Below, piece after piece: positions 27,447 to 34,641 of a stretch of DNA of 36,864 nt. The notes beneath the pieces are model-generated. The model did not search any database, was not told the DNA's origin, and saw only the letters and a program-made list of their open reading frames with translations. Source of the DNA: Bryobacterales bacterium (GTDB taxonomy: Bacteria; Acidobacteriota; Terriglobia; Bryobacterales; Bryobacteraceae); assembly GCA_019261985.1 (NCBI GenBank), contig JAFAQY010000101.1, forward strand, positions 1 through 36,864, given 5' to 3'. A program made the position numbers and the translations under genes. Each line of letters starts with the position of its first letter. The first letter of the stretch is position 1.

Positions 27447-27707
27447 TTACGATCTCGACCCCGAGGACGGATCTCCGCGTTCATGCAATTCATCCCGAGT
27501 CCAGATAATTAGACCGAGAGTTAGCTTGGATGTCCGGATGATATCGTCCAGATCGGTGGCAGCGGCATGGCGGCTTTCCTTTTCCTGAACTACTTTGGTC
27601 AGAAAATCGCGGAGCATTTAATTGACCGAAGTTTTCCGTTCAAGCGCCACTTTGCGCGCCGCTTGTAGAAGACTCTTGTCCAGGCTTAGAGTTAAGCTTG
27701 TCTTCAC
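27447..27707 (-). pseudogene. VapB/DUF6364-like antitoxin broken by a nonsense codon
   Basis: Reading the minus strand from the GTG at 27707 gives VKTSLTLSLDKSLLQAARKV, then ALERKTSVN, then TAA at 27618-27620, codon 30. The same frame continues MLRDFLTKVVQEKESRHAAA and ends WTRDELHERGDPSSGSRS with TAA at 27447-27449. The two parts together make an 85-codon ribbon-helix-helix antitoxin whose closing 'WTRDELHER' is the usual end of DUF6364/VapB-type proteins. In relatives an amide or charged residue sits where the stop is, so a single base change would explain it. No toxin gene follows; the M20 gene begins its 3' end 22 bases away. It is probably a dead remnant. Confidence 0.75.
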
Positions 27708-27733
27708 GATATATGTGTAGCACGGACTAGGTG

Positions 27734-27779
27734 CCAAATCAGGTGGAGCAGGCTAAAGCCTGCTCCACCCCTGATTTGG
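27734..27779. repeat. Long hairpin, REP-like or terminator-like
   Basis: A 20-base left arm (CCAAATCAGG then TGGAGCAGGC) pairs with a right arm carrying a 2-base bulge (GCCTGCTCCA, CC, CCTGATTTGG) around a TAAA loop. No T-run follows on either strand, which argues against a simple intrinsic terminator. With the antitoxin remnant it fills the gap 27426-27838, where nothing else is visible. Confidence 0.8.
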
Positions 27780-27838
27780 TATTAAAGCCTCCTTGCGAGA
27801 GATCCTGGTCGTCTCTGCAATCAAAGTAAAATGTAGTC

Positions 27839-28444
27839 ATGGCGCGATTGGTTAGCGACCGGGCGGAGAAAACCGATAGCGTCGTTTTGCTCTCTTCGTC
27901 GCTCGAAAATTCGCAGAAAGCGCCGCCCGGAACGTACCGCGTCATCCTGATTTCGATGTGCGGCTCGATTTTTGCGTTCTTCACCGCGCTGGTGATTGCG
28001 TACTATTGGCGCTCGAAGACGCCCCCTTATTGGGATCCGATCCCGCTTCCGAATGCGCTCTGGGTGTCGACCGGCCTGATTCTTGCGAGCAGCGTGAGCT
28101 TCGAAGCCGCGCGCCGTGTATTTCGCAAGGGCGAGTACCGGCTGGCCTCGCGATTCCTGCTGGTAACCGGGTGCCTCGGGGCGGGCTTTCTCGCTTCGCA
28201 ACTCACGGCCTGGCGCGAGCTTGTGATGAAAGGCGCGTTCCTCGCCCAAAATCCTCACAGCTCTTTCTTTTATCTGTTTACAGGCTTGCACGCACTGCAT
28301 TTGGTCGGAGGCATCGTCGCTTTGCTGGTCGTGCTTTTCCGCAGCGCGCCGCGCCGCGAATTAGTAGATGTCGTGACCTATTACTGGCACTTTCTTGGCG
28401 TGCTCTGGCTCGCTCTCTTCGGCGTGTTGCAGACCATCTCGTAA
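27839..28444 (+). CDS. Heme-copper oxidase subunit III family protein
   Basis: A 201-residue protein with five membrane segments of the cytochrome c oxidase subunit III family (PF00510). Telling segments are ASSVSFEAARR, the HSSFFYLFTGLHALHLVGG helix, and YYWHFLGVLWLALF near the end. Short five-helix versions occur in many cytochrome oxidases. It is unusual to find it without subunits I or II; none is in the window, so it is an orphan here. It is followed after one base by lpxA, so the two are translationally coupled. It may assemble with an oxidase encoded elsewhere. Confidence 0.88.
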   Translation: MARLVSDRAEKTDSVVLLSSSLENSQKAPPGTYRVILISMCGSIFAFFTALVIAYYWRSKTPPYWDPIPLPNALWVSTGLILASSVSFEAARRVFRKGEYRLASRFLLVTGCLGAGFLASQLTAWRELVMKGAFLAQNPHSSFFYLFTGLHALHLVGGIVALLVVLFRSAPRRELVDVVTYYWHFLGVLWLALFGVLQTIS

Positions 28445-28445
28445 A

Positions 28446-29234
28446 GTGCCGCTCGATCCCTCCGCGATAATCGCGCCAACCGCGCGTGTGCATCCCGATG
28501 CCCGAATCGAAGCCGGCGTGGTAATCGGCGAATTCGCAATTGTAGAACAGGACGTCACAATTGGCCCGCGAACGCAGCTTGAGCCCTATGTCTACGTTAA
28601 GCGATGGACCACGATGGGCGCAGATAATCGCATTTCGGCGGGAACTGTGCTTGGCACCGATCCGCTCGACAAGAACTTCACAGGCGAACGCAGCTATTTG
28701 AAGATCGGCAACGACAACATCATCCGCGAACATTACACCATTTCGCGCGGCACGGCTGCCGAGTCGGAAACGGTAATCGGTGACGGCAACTTCATCATGA
28801 CGTCCGGCCACATTGCGCATAACTGCCGCATCGGTAATCGTTGCGTCATCGCAAGCTGCGCTCTGGTGGCCGGCTATGTGGAGATAGAAGACGAGGCATT
28901 CGTTTCCGGCGGCGTAGTGGTCCATCAGTATTCGAAGATCGGCCGCCTGGCGATGATTGCGGGCAACACTCGCGTCAACAGCGATGTGCCGCCGTTTTTC
29001 ATGTACGCCGATTACAACATCGCTGCGAAAGGCTTGAACCTTGTTGGTCTGAAGCGTGCTGGCTTTTCTGCGAGCGACATCCAGGCTCTCAAGACTGCCT
29101 ACAAAATCCTTTACCGCTCGGGGCTGAAGTTAGAAGACGCGCTAAGGCGTATCGAGGCTGACATTCCAACCGAGCACACACGGCGCCTCGTGAGCTTCAT
29201 TCGATCAAGTGAGCGCGGAATTTGCCGGGAATGA
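28446..29234 (+). CDS. lpxA: Acyl-ACP--UDP-N-acetylglucosamine O-acyltransferase
   Basis: LpxA catalyses the first step of lipid A synthesis in the cytosol. The product is 262 residues, the same length as the E. coli enzyme. It shows the left-handed beta-helix hexapeptide repeats over residues ~1-190 and the helical C-terminal domain after it. The catalytic His125 lies in GHIAHNC (His122 and His125), the same numbering as E. coli. The open frame begins at 28395, but the GTG at 28446 (MPLDPSAIIAPTARVHP) is the natural start, one base after the oxidase-subunit stop. LpxD, FabZ and LpxB, often clustered with LpxA, are not in this window. Confidence 0.94.
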   Translation: MPLDPSAIIAPTARVHPDARIEAGVVIGEFAIVEQDVTIGPRTQLEPYVYVKRWTTMGADNRISAGTVLGTDPLDKNFTGERSYLKIGNDNIIREHYTISRGTAAESETVIGDGNFIMTSGHIAHNCRIGNRCVIASCALVAGYVEIEDEAFVSGGVVVHQYSKIGRLAMIAGNTRVNSDVPPFFMYADYNIAAKGLNLVGLKRAGFSASDIQALKTAYKILYRSGLKLEDALRRIEADIPTEHTRRLVSFIRSSERGICRE

Positions 29235-29251
29235 AGAGGCCACGGATACCA

Positions 29252-30277
29252 CTATCGATTATCGAGACGAACGTACTTCCGATCGCCCTCCACCCAGTGT
29301 TCGACCATTGCTGTAACTGCGCCTTTTTCATCTTTTAGGAATTCAACTCCGGTTCCCTCCATGGTGAAGAAAGTCGCCGAGTGGGCCACCAGCGGCGTTT
29401 TGCCGGATTGTCCTTCGCCTACCATAAGACGGCCATCTTCTAAAGAAACTACCGCGGGTGGGCGTGTGGCGACCTGGTATTTCCCCACGTACTGTGCCAG
29501 AACATCCGGCGAAATCCGGAATTCCTCTCCGCTCTTTCCCACCAGGTGTTTCGCATCGCGCTCGTTCTCGCAAACGTATTCCATAAGGTCTTCGTCCGGG
29601 ACCAACGCGAACTCCATCGGCAGCGTCCATGGCTTGGTGTAGGCCTTGGGATCGTCCAATGTGATTTGCACATCAAGGTGGCCCACGTCGCGGCGGTGAA
29701 AGCGTTCTGTCATCTGCAAGGCTTCGGTGTGCGGATGGCCGGCCAGGTCAATGGTGCTGCGATCGTTGTACCCTGCCGTGGTGACCACCAGCGTGTCACC
29801 ATCCCATCGTCCAATCGAATAACCCATCCAGGTCGGGTTTGCGTTTTCCGGAAGCGCTCGGCCATCGGTGAAGATTTGGCGGAAAATCGTATCGTACTCG
29901 TGAAGGATGACAACCAGGTCTCGAGTTTGGATGATCTTTATCGGGAAAGGGCCGACGCCGATGGCAGCCTTCGGGCCCGGCGGCAAACAGGCTATTCCGT
30001 CGGTTTCCCGGCGAAAATCGGCTTCACGCTGTTTGTAAAGCGCTGCTGCCCAAGGAAGCATATCGTTGGGCTTGAGGTCCCACGTGAGATAGAAACTTCC
30101 GTTCCGAACCACCCAAACTCCGGACAGGTCCGGTTTGCCATCTCCGAAAAGCGGTGTGGGAGCCGAGAGGTTGGGCTTGCCATCCGGCGTGCGAGGGAGT
30201 CCTGGACTCGCGTGTTTCGGCCACTGCGCCATCAAAGGTACGCCGACCAGTATCAGCATCGTCGCGATCTTATTCAT
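29252..30277 (-). CDS. Secreted acidobacterial protein with PDLSGVW motif, unknown function
   Basis: A 341-residue exported protein with a signal peptide (MNKIATMLILVGVPLMAQ). The N-terminus carries the repeated words TPDGKPNLSAP and DGKPDLSGVW, typical of a large family in acidobacteria. The middle contains PPGPKAAIGVGPFPIKIIQT, EYDTIFRQIFTDGR and WMGYSIGRWDGDTLVV, conserved in the family but without an assigned activity. A strong ribosome binding site (AAGGAGG) lies before the ATG at 30277. It is transcribed towards lpxA, ending 17 bases after it. Many such genes accompany TonB-type transport or polymer degradation; no such partner is here. Confidence 0.8.
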   Translation of the reverse strand: MNKIATMLILVGVPLMAQWPKHASPGLPRTPDGKPNLSAPTPLFGDGKPDLSGVWVVRNGSFYLTWDLKPNDMLPWAAALYKQREADFRRETDGIACLPPGPKAAIGVGPFPIKIIQTRDLVVILHEYDTIFRQIFTDGRALPENANPTWMGYSIGRWDGDTLVVTTAGYNDRSTIDLAGHPHTEALQMTERFHRRDVGHLDVQITLDDPKAYTKPWTLPMEFALVPDEDLMEYVCENERDAKHLVGKSGEEFRISPDVLAQYVGKYQVATRPPAVVSLEDGRLMVGEGQSGKTPLVAHSATFFTMEGTGVEFLKDEKGAVTAMVEHWVEGDRKYVRLDNR

Positions 30278-30441
30278 AAGTCCTCCTTCGCCTCACCCGG
30301 AACGAGACCTCGAACTTGTCGCGAATTTTAGCACAAAATAAATGCTGAGCGTGCTTCCCCGAGGCGAGCTCCCGGCGAATATGCGATCGTAATTTCTCGA
30401 CGACCGCCCCACCGGGCGTGACCGGGAGATCGGAAGGATCT

Positions 30442-33057
30442 CTATTCGCTTCGGAGGGCCGTCATCGGGTCGGCTTTGGCGGCGCGCCGCGCCGGAAACA
30501 CGCACGCCGCGGCTGTGGCCAGAGCGAAGGCCCCCGCCGCAGCAGAAAGTGTTGCCCAATCATCCGTCTGAATGCCTTCGATTACGCTGCCGAGCGCTCG
30601 ATTGAAACCCATGCTGGCTCCAACGCCGATCGCAATCCCAACTCCTGCAAGACGAAGGCCGCGGCCGAGCACCATCCGCGCAACGCGCCCCTTAGTAGCA
30701 CCCAAAGCAATACGGATCCCGATTTCTCGACGCCGGCGGTTTACAAGATAGGACGTTACGCCGAAAACGCCGGCCATAGATAGGATCAACCCCAAGCCTG
30801 CAAAGATGGCCATCAACGTCATACTCGCTCTGGGTGCGGCGATTGCCGAGCCCAGGCGTTCCCGCATGCTCGCCACGTCATACAAGGGCAGATCCGGATC
30901 GATGGCGTGCACGGCCGCGACTGCGGCCGTGGTGAGCTGCTCGGGTGGCATGCCCGGCGATTTCAGCACCAGGAATGCCTCCGGCTCCACAAAATAGCGC
31001 AATGGCGAGTAGATCATATACGGATCGGGCGGGCGCCTTTCCTGCTGCTTTACAGTACCGGCGATGCCGACGATCTCGCGCCACTGCCCTTCGCGCGAAC
31101 CGACTTCAATGCGTTTACCGAGGGCATCTTGTCCGGGAAAAAACTTCGCGGCAAACGCCTCGTTTACGATAGCTACTTGTGGCCCGCTCTCATCCGCGAG
31201 CGCGAAACCGCGGCCGCGCAGAATCGGGATGCCCAACGTTTGAAAGTAATCGGAAGTGATGCCGGCGATCGTGATGGTGGGCCGTCCGCCCGCCGGAACA
31301 TCCGGCTCGCCCTGGATCGAGAGGCCGCCGCGCGATCTGGCTCCGATCACAGGCAAACCGCCTGCCACCGCAGCGGAACTCACACCGGGTATTGTACGCG
31401 CGCGTTCGACCAATCGTGTATAAAAGCCGATCCGGCTGCGGTCATTGCCATATGAATTCGCCGGTAAGGCAACGCGCATCGTGAGCACACCTTCCGGACG
31501 AAATCCCGGATCGGCGGAGGCTAGCTGCACGAATCTTTTGATAAATAACCCCGAGCCCGCCAGCAACACCATGGTCATCGCGATCTCAGCGATCACGAGG
31601 GCGGCTTGCAGCCTTTGCTTGCCCTGTCCAGGAGACTGGCCCTCCTTCATGGCGTCGTGCAAATGAGTTCGCGATGCGGCCATTGCTGGAGCCAATCCGG
31701 AAAGAATGGCGGCGAACACCGCCGTTCCAACTGCAAACATCAATACTGGCCCGTTCATGCGAATTCCGTCCACCAGATGCAGATTTGCGGGAAGGAATGC
31801 GCGCAGCCAAGCCATGCTCCAGAAGGCCAGCCCTACTCCCAATGCTCCGCCCAGAAGGCCGAGCAGAACGCTTTCGGTTAACAACTGCTTCAACAATCGC
31901 GTTCGCCCCGCGCCGACGGCAGCCCGAAGGCACATTTCCCGCTGACGATTCGTCGCGCGAGCCGCCTGAAGTCCGGCAATATTCAAGCAGGCGATCGCTA
32001 ACAGAAGACCTACGGTGGCTTGGAGGATGAGGATCATCTGGCGCACTCCTCCCGTCAGCCAATCCCGCAGCGGAGTCATGCGGACCTCCATGTCCTTGCG
32101 CATGGTGACCATCTGTGGCGGTTCCTCCTGTGCTGTGGAGCGTAGTATGGCGGAAAATTCATCTTTCAGCGCGGCGGGCGCCACTTCCGGCTTTAGTTTG
32201 GCTAGCACGCGGAGCAAACGGAAGTTGAGATCGTCATGCCAGTGCTGGTCCGCCGCTAGCGCCATTGGGACCAAAAGCTGATCGCGAAAATTGTTATCGG
32301 GAAAAACAAAACCAGATGGCAGGACGCCGACGATTGTGCGAGGAATCCCGTTGAGGCGGATGGTCTTGCCGATCACATACGGGGATGCCTCGAACTTACT
32401 CTGCCACAAGCGGTAGCCCAGGATTACGGCAGCGGGGCCGCCGGGGCGGTCCTCATCGGCGGTGAAGTTTCGCCCCAGCGCCATTCGCGTGCCGAGGAGT
32501 TCCAAGAGGTTGGCCGTAACCATTGTGCCTTGGAGACGCTCCGGCTCTCCCCGGCTGGTCAGGTTGAGCGCGTCCGCGCCGCCTCCATATGCCGCGATCC
32601 CATCGGCCAGCTTCGACTTGGCCCTCCAGTTTGCGAAGTCCGGGCTGGGCGGACCGGGCATGATGGGCTCATGCGGCCAGAACTCGGTGACATAGACCAG
32701 CCGCTCCGCGTCGCGATACGGTAGAGCCTGCAGCAGCAGTTTGTGGACGATGTTGAACAGGGCAACGTTTGCGCCAATTCCAAGTGCGAGGGAAACGACC
32801 GCGACACTCGCGAACAGTGGGCTCTTACACAAGACGCGGATTGCGTAGCGGAGGTCTTGCCGGAGCTGGTCGAACCAGACCCAGTGAACGGATTCATAAA
32901 ATCGCTCCCGGGCCAAGGTGACATTGCCGAAGGCTCTCCGCGCGACGTTCGCGGCGTCGGCGGGAGGAACGCCTTCGTTCAGAAGCGTTTCCGTCTCATG
33001 AGCAAGATGCGATTGAATCTCCGCGTCAAAATCCCTGGAATCGCGTTTTCTCCTCAT
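30442..33057 (-). CDS. ADOP-type permease (MacB/FtsX-like, acidobacterial duplicated orphan permease)
   Basis: An 871-residue membrane protein. Residues ~1-65 are the prefix domain seen on these permeases ([20 protein letters not shown]). Two copies of the MacB_PCD-FtsX module follow, each with a large periplasmic domain and four membrane helices. The opening helix is [20 protein letters not shown], and the last module ends with [20 protein letters not shown]. Most such proteins lack their own ATPase, as here; no ABC ATPase gene is nearby. The ATG at 33057 overlaps the PadR stop (ATGA), so both form one operon. The frame is open to 33117, which lies inside PadR and is unlikely. Substrate unknown; efflux of peptides or lipids is guessed. 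Confidence 0.9.
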   Translation of the reverse strand: MRRKRDSRDFDAEIQSHLAHETETLLNEGVPPADAANVARRAFGNVTLARERFYESVHWVWFDQLRQDLRYAIRVLCKSPLFASVAVVSLALGIGANVALFNIVHKLLLQALPYRDAERLVYVTEFWPHEPIMPGPPSPDFANWRAKSKLADGIAAYGGGADALNLTSRGEPERLQGTMVTANLLELLGTRMALGRNFTADEDRPGGPAAVILGYRLWQSKFEASPYVIGKTIRLNGIPRTIVGVLPSGFVFPDNNFRDQLLVPMALAADQHWHDDLNFRLLRVLAKLKPEVAPAALKDEFSAILRSTAQEEPPQMVTMRKDMEVRMTPLRDWLTGGVRQMILILQATVGLLLAIACLNIAGLQAARATNRQREMCLRAAVGAGRTRLLKQLLTESVLLGLLGGALGVGLAFWSMAWLRAFLPANLHLVDGIRMNGPVLMFAVGTAVFAAILSGLAPAMAASRTHLHDAMKEGQSPGQGKQRLQAALVIAEIAMTMVLLAGSGLFIKRFVQLASADPGFRPEGVLTMRVALPANSYGNDRSRIGFYTRLVERARTIPGVSSAAVAGGLPVIGARSRGGLSIQGEPDVPAGGRPTITIAGITSDYFQTLGIPILRGRGFALADESGPQVAIVNEAFAAKFFPGQDALGKRIEVGSREGQWREIVGIAGTVKQQERRPPDPYMIYSPLRYFVEPEAFLVLKSPGMPPEQLTTAAVAAVHAIDPDLPLYDVASMRERLGSAIAAPRASMTLMAIFAGLGLILSMAGVFGVTSYLVNRRRREIGIRIALGATKGRVARMVLGRGLRLAGVGIAIGVGASMGFNRALGSVIEGIQTDDWATLSAAAGAFALATAAACVFPARRAAKADPMTALRSE

Positions 33058-33413
33058 ACGGGTTTCGTTTTCCGTGCGTTGAGAACTCGCCCAATCGCCG
33101 CGACCATTCGCTTCCATTGGCTCAGCTCGTTCGTAAGGGCCTTTTTCCCGCGCGGGGTCAAGCGGTAGAAACGCGCCTTGCGGTTATTGCTGCTGACGCC
33201 CCATTCCGCCGCGATTAAGCCGCGCGCTTCCAGCCGCTGCAGGGCAGGGTAGAGGGAGCCGTGATCGACCAGCAGCTCCTCGGAACTGTCCGTATGAATG
33301 TCACGGGCGATACCCTGGCCGTGCCGTGGGCCAAAAATGAGCGTGCGGAGAATTAGGAGGTCCAGGGTCCCCTGCATTAAGGGGATTGGCGAATGGGGTT
33401 CTTGGGTCGGCAT
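33054..33413 (-). CDS. PadR family transcriptional regulator
   Basis: A 119-residue winged-helix repressor. The core is [20 protein letters not shown], followed by [28 protein letters not shown] and [17 protein letters not shown], the standard PadR pattern. The ATG at 33413 (MPTQEPHS) is chosen because it sits just behind a good promoter; an ATG at 33422 is also in frame. The stop overlaps the start of the permease gene by ATGA, the usual acidobacterial PadR-permease pairing. A perfect palindrome lies over the start codon (33402-33422) and is a candidate site for autoregulation. Confidence 0.92.
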   Translation of the reverse strand: MPTQEPHSPIPLMQGTLDLLILRTLIFGPRHGQGIARDIHTDSSEELLVDHGSLYPALQRLEARGLIAAEWGVSSNNRKARFYRLTPRGKKALTNELSQWKRMVAAIGRVLNARKTKPV

Positions 33414-33450
33414 CCGACCCAAGAATATACGCGTTTGGGTAGGTTGTCAA
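33402..33450 (-). promoter_or_regulatory. padR promoter with palindrome over the start codon
   Basis: On the minus strand, TTGACA (33450-33445) and TATATT (33429-33424) are 15 bases apart. The predicted transcript start falls about 3-4 bases before the ATG at 33413, so the mRNA may be leaderless. A perfect 9-3-9 inverted repeat (arms TTGGGTCGG and CCGACCCAA) covers 33402-33422, centred on that ATG. A third TTGGGT at 33435-33440 lies between the -35 and -10 elements. PadR is the likely ligand (inference). Confidence 0.65.
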
Positions 33451-33467
33451 CCCGAAGGGGGGCGAAT

Positions 33468-33845
33468 CTAATCGCGCGATTCCTTTTTGTCCAGCTTGAG
33501 ATTGATGGTCGCTATTTTACGGGAGTCGAAAACGCTCAGCGTTTTGGTTCCGCTGGCCAAGTCTCCCATCGCGGCCTTCACCTGATAATCGGTATCGGTT
33601 TTAAGGCCCGCGAAGTGGTAGGTGCCATCTTCTTTGGTCAGGTAGGAACGGATCTGAAGCGTCCGCAAATCCTTTAACTGCACCACGGCATCCTGCACCG
33701 GCTTCTCAGCCGCGTCCGTTACGAGCCCTTGCAGTGTGCGTGTCGCTTCGTCCTCGTTCTTCTTGGGTTTCTGAGCGGTCAGGAGCGCGGCCCATATCAG
33801 AACCATCCCGAAAACCAGAATTAATTTGGATGCCGAATACCGCAT
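33468..33845 (-). CDS. Small secreted carboxypeptidase-regulatory-like protein
   Basis: A 125-residue exported protein. The N-terminus is a signal peptide (LILVFGMVLIWAALLTAQ). The mature part matches the CarboxypepD_reg fold, a small beta-sandwich: RTLQGLVTDAAEKPVQDAVV, then LTKEDGTYHFAGLKTDTDYQ. Standing alone it has no enzyme activity and probably binds protein or polysaccharide. A ribosome binding site (AGAAGG) precedes the ATG at 33845. It shares its orientation with the upstream zinc-ribbon gene, 12 bases away, so the two may be co-transcribed. Confidence 0.82.
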   Translation of the reverse strand: MRYSASKLILVFGMVLIWAALLTAQKPKKNEDEATRTLQGLVTDAAEKPVQDAVVQLKDLRTLQIRSYLTKEDGTYHFAGLKTDTDYQVKAAMGDLASGTKTLSVFDSRKIATINLKLDKKESRD

Positions 33846-33857
33846 TTGTCCTTCTAA

Positions 33858-34103
33858 TTACTCTTCATCTTCGTCGAGATCGTCTTCCTCTTCCTCGTCC
33901 TCGTCGTCGTAATCCTCGTCGAAGTCTTCGTCCTCATCGAAATCTTCGTCGTCCTCATCTGCTGCTTCTGCCGTGAGCTCAAGCGGAGAGACGCCGCTGA
34001 CGCTTAAATTCGCGCCACACTGTTCACACGTAAGGGAATCGCCTTCGTCCAGTTCGTCTTCGTCCACGTCCATCACCTCATTACATTGGGGACAGTTCAC
34101 CAT
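33858..34103 (-). CDS. LysW-like zinc-ribbon protein with long acidic tail
   Basis: An 81-residue protein. The ATG at 34103 follows GGGAGG with good spacing; an upstream in-frame ATG would add six residues. Residues 1-45 form a zinc ribbon with two CxxC pairs (NCPQC and TCEQC) and the phrase SGVSPLELT, closely resembling LysW, the amino-group carrier protein of lysine and ornithine synthesis. LysW ends with EDWGE, whose last glutamate carries the substrate. This protein instead has ~33 residues almost wholly Asp and Glu, with a few Phe, Tyr and Leu. It cannot work as a normal LysW and may be a metal- or protein-binding protein. No LysX/LysZ/LysY genes are nearby. Confidence 0.78.
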   Translation of the reverse strand: MVNCPQCNEVMDVDEDELDEGDSLTCEQCGANLSVSGVSPLELTAEAADEDDEDFDEDEDFDEDYDDEDEEEEDDLDEDEE

Positions 34104-34198
34104 TCGAATCCTCCCGGGCATCGGCGCCCGCCACGCTCCTAATCAAAGGTACAGCCCAAGCCTCAGAAATATATTTACCACGCCGCGCCGCAAAAAGA

Positions 34199-34558
34199 TC
34201 AAGCCGGTTGCAGGACGCCCGCGGCTTGTCTCAGATCCTGCGATGGCACGGTGATCAGAGTTTTCTCCAGATCCTCGGCCGTCTCGATCATCCGGACCAG
34301 ATGGTTGGCCGCCAGCTTCATGCACCACGAGTCCGTGAGCGGATGTCCGCTTTCCTTGCTCAGCGCCAGCAGATCGGGATGCGGCAATGCGATCACCTTT
34401 TCTTGTTTCGGCTCGCCTTCGGTCCAGAGATAATACTTAACGTCCACGGTGTCGGCGTGGCGAATGGAGATTCCGGTTTGCAGCCATTGAAATTCCGCTT
34501 CCCACTTTCGCCCGAAGGGATCGGGCCCGGCGCTGAACCGCCGCAAATTGTCTGGCAT
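34199..34558 (-). CDS. Conserved-looking hypothetical protein
   Basis: A 119-residue protein I do not recognise. The ATG at 34558 (MPDNLRRFSAGPDPFGRKW) is the most sensible start; the open frame runs to 34642. It is soluble, with Trp-rich segments (EAEFQWLQTGISIRHADTVD, YYLWTEGE) and a helical C-terminus (MKLAANHLVRMIETAEDLEK). No signal peptide or membrane segment. It is divergent from the PQQ dehydrogenase gene, whose start is 84 bases away, and downstream genes on the same strand begin about 100 bases further on. Confidence 0.65.
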   Translation of the reverse strand: MPDNLRRFSAGPDPFGRKWEAEFQWLQTGISIRHADTVDVKYYLWTEGEPKQEKVIALPHPDLLALSKESGHPLTDSWCMKLAANHLVRMIETAEDLEKTLITVPSQDLRQAAGVLQPA

Positions 34559-34641
34559 GCTTTCAGCGTAGCAGAGCAGTTGCTCGCGCTTGACTAACGC
34601 TGCCGGAATGCATATAAATGAGAGTCGCGGAACGTAACTCA

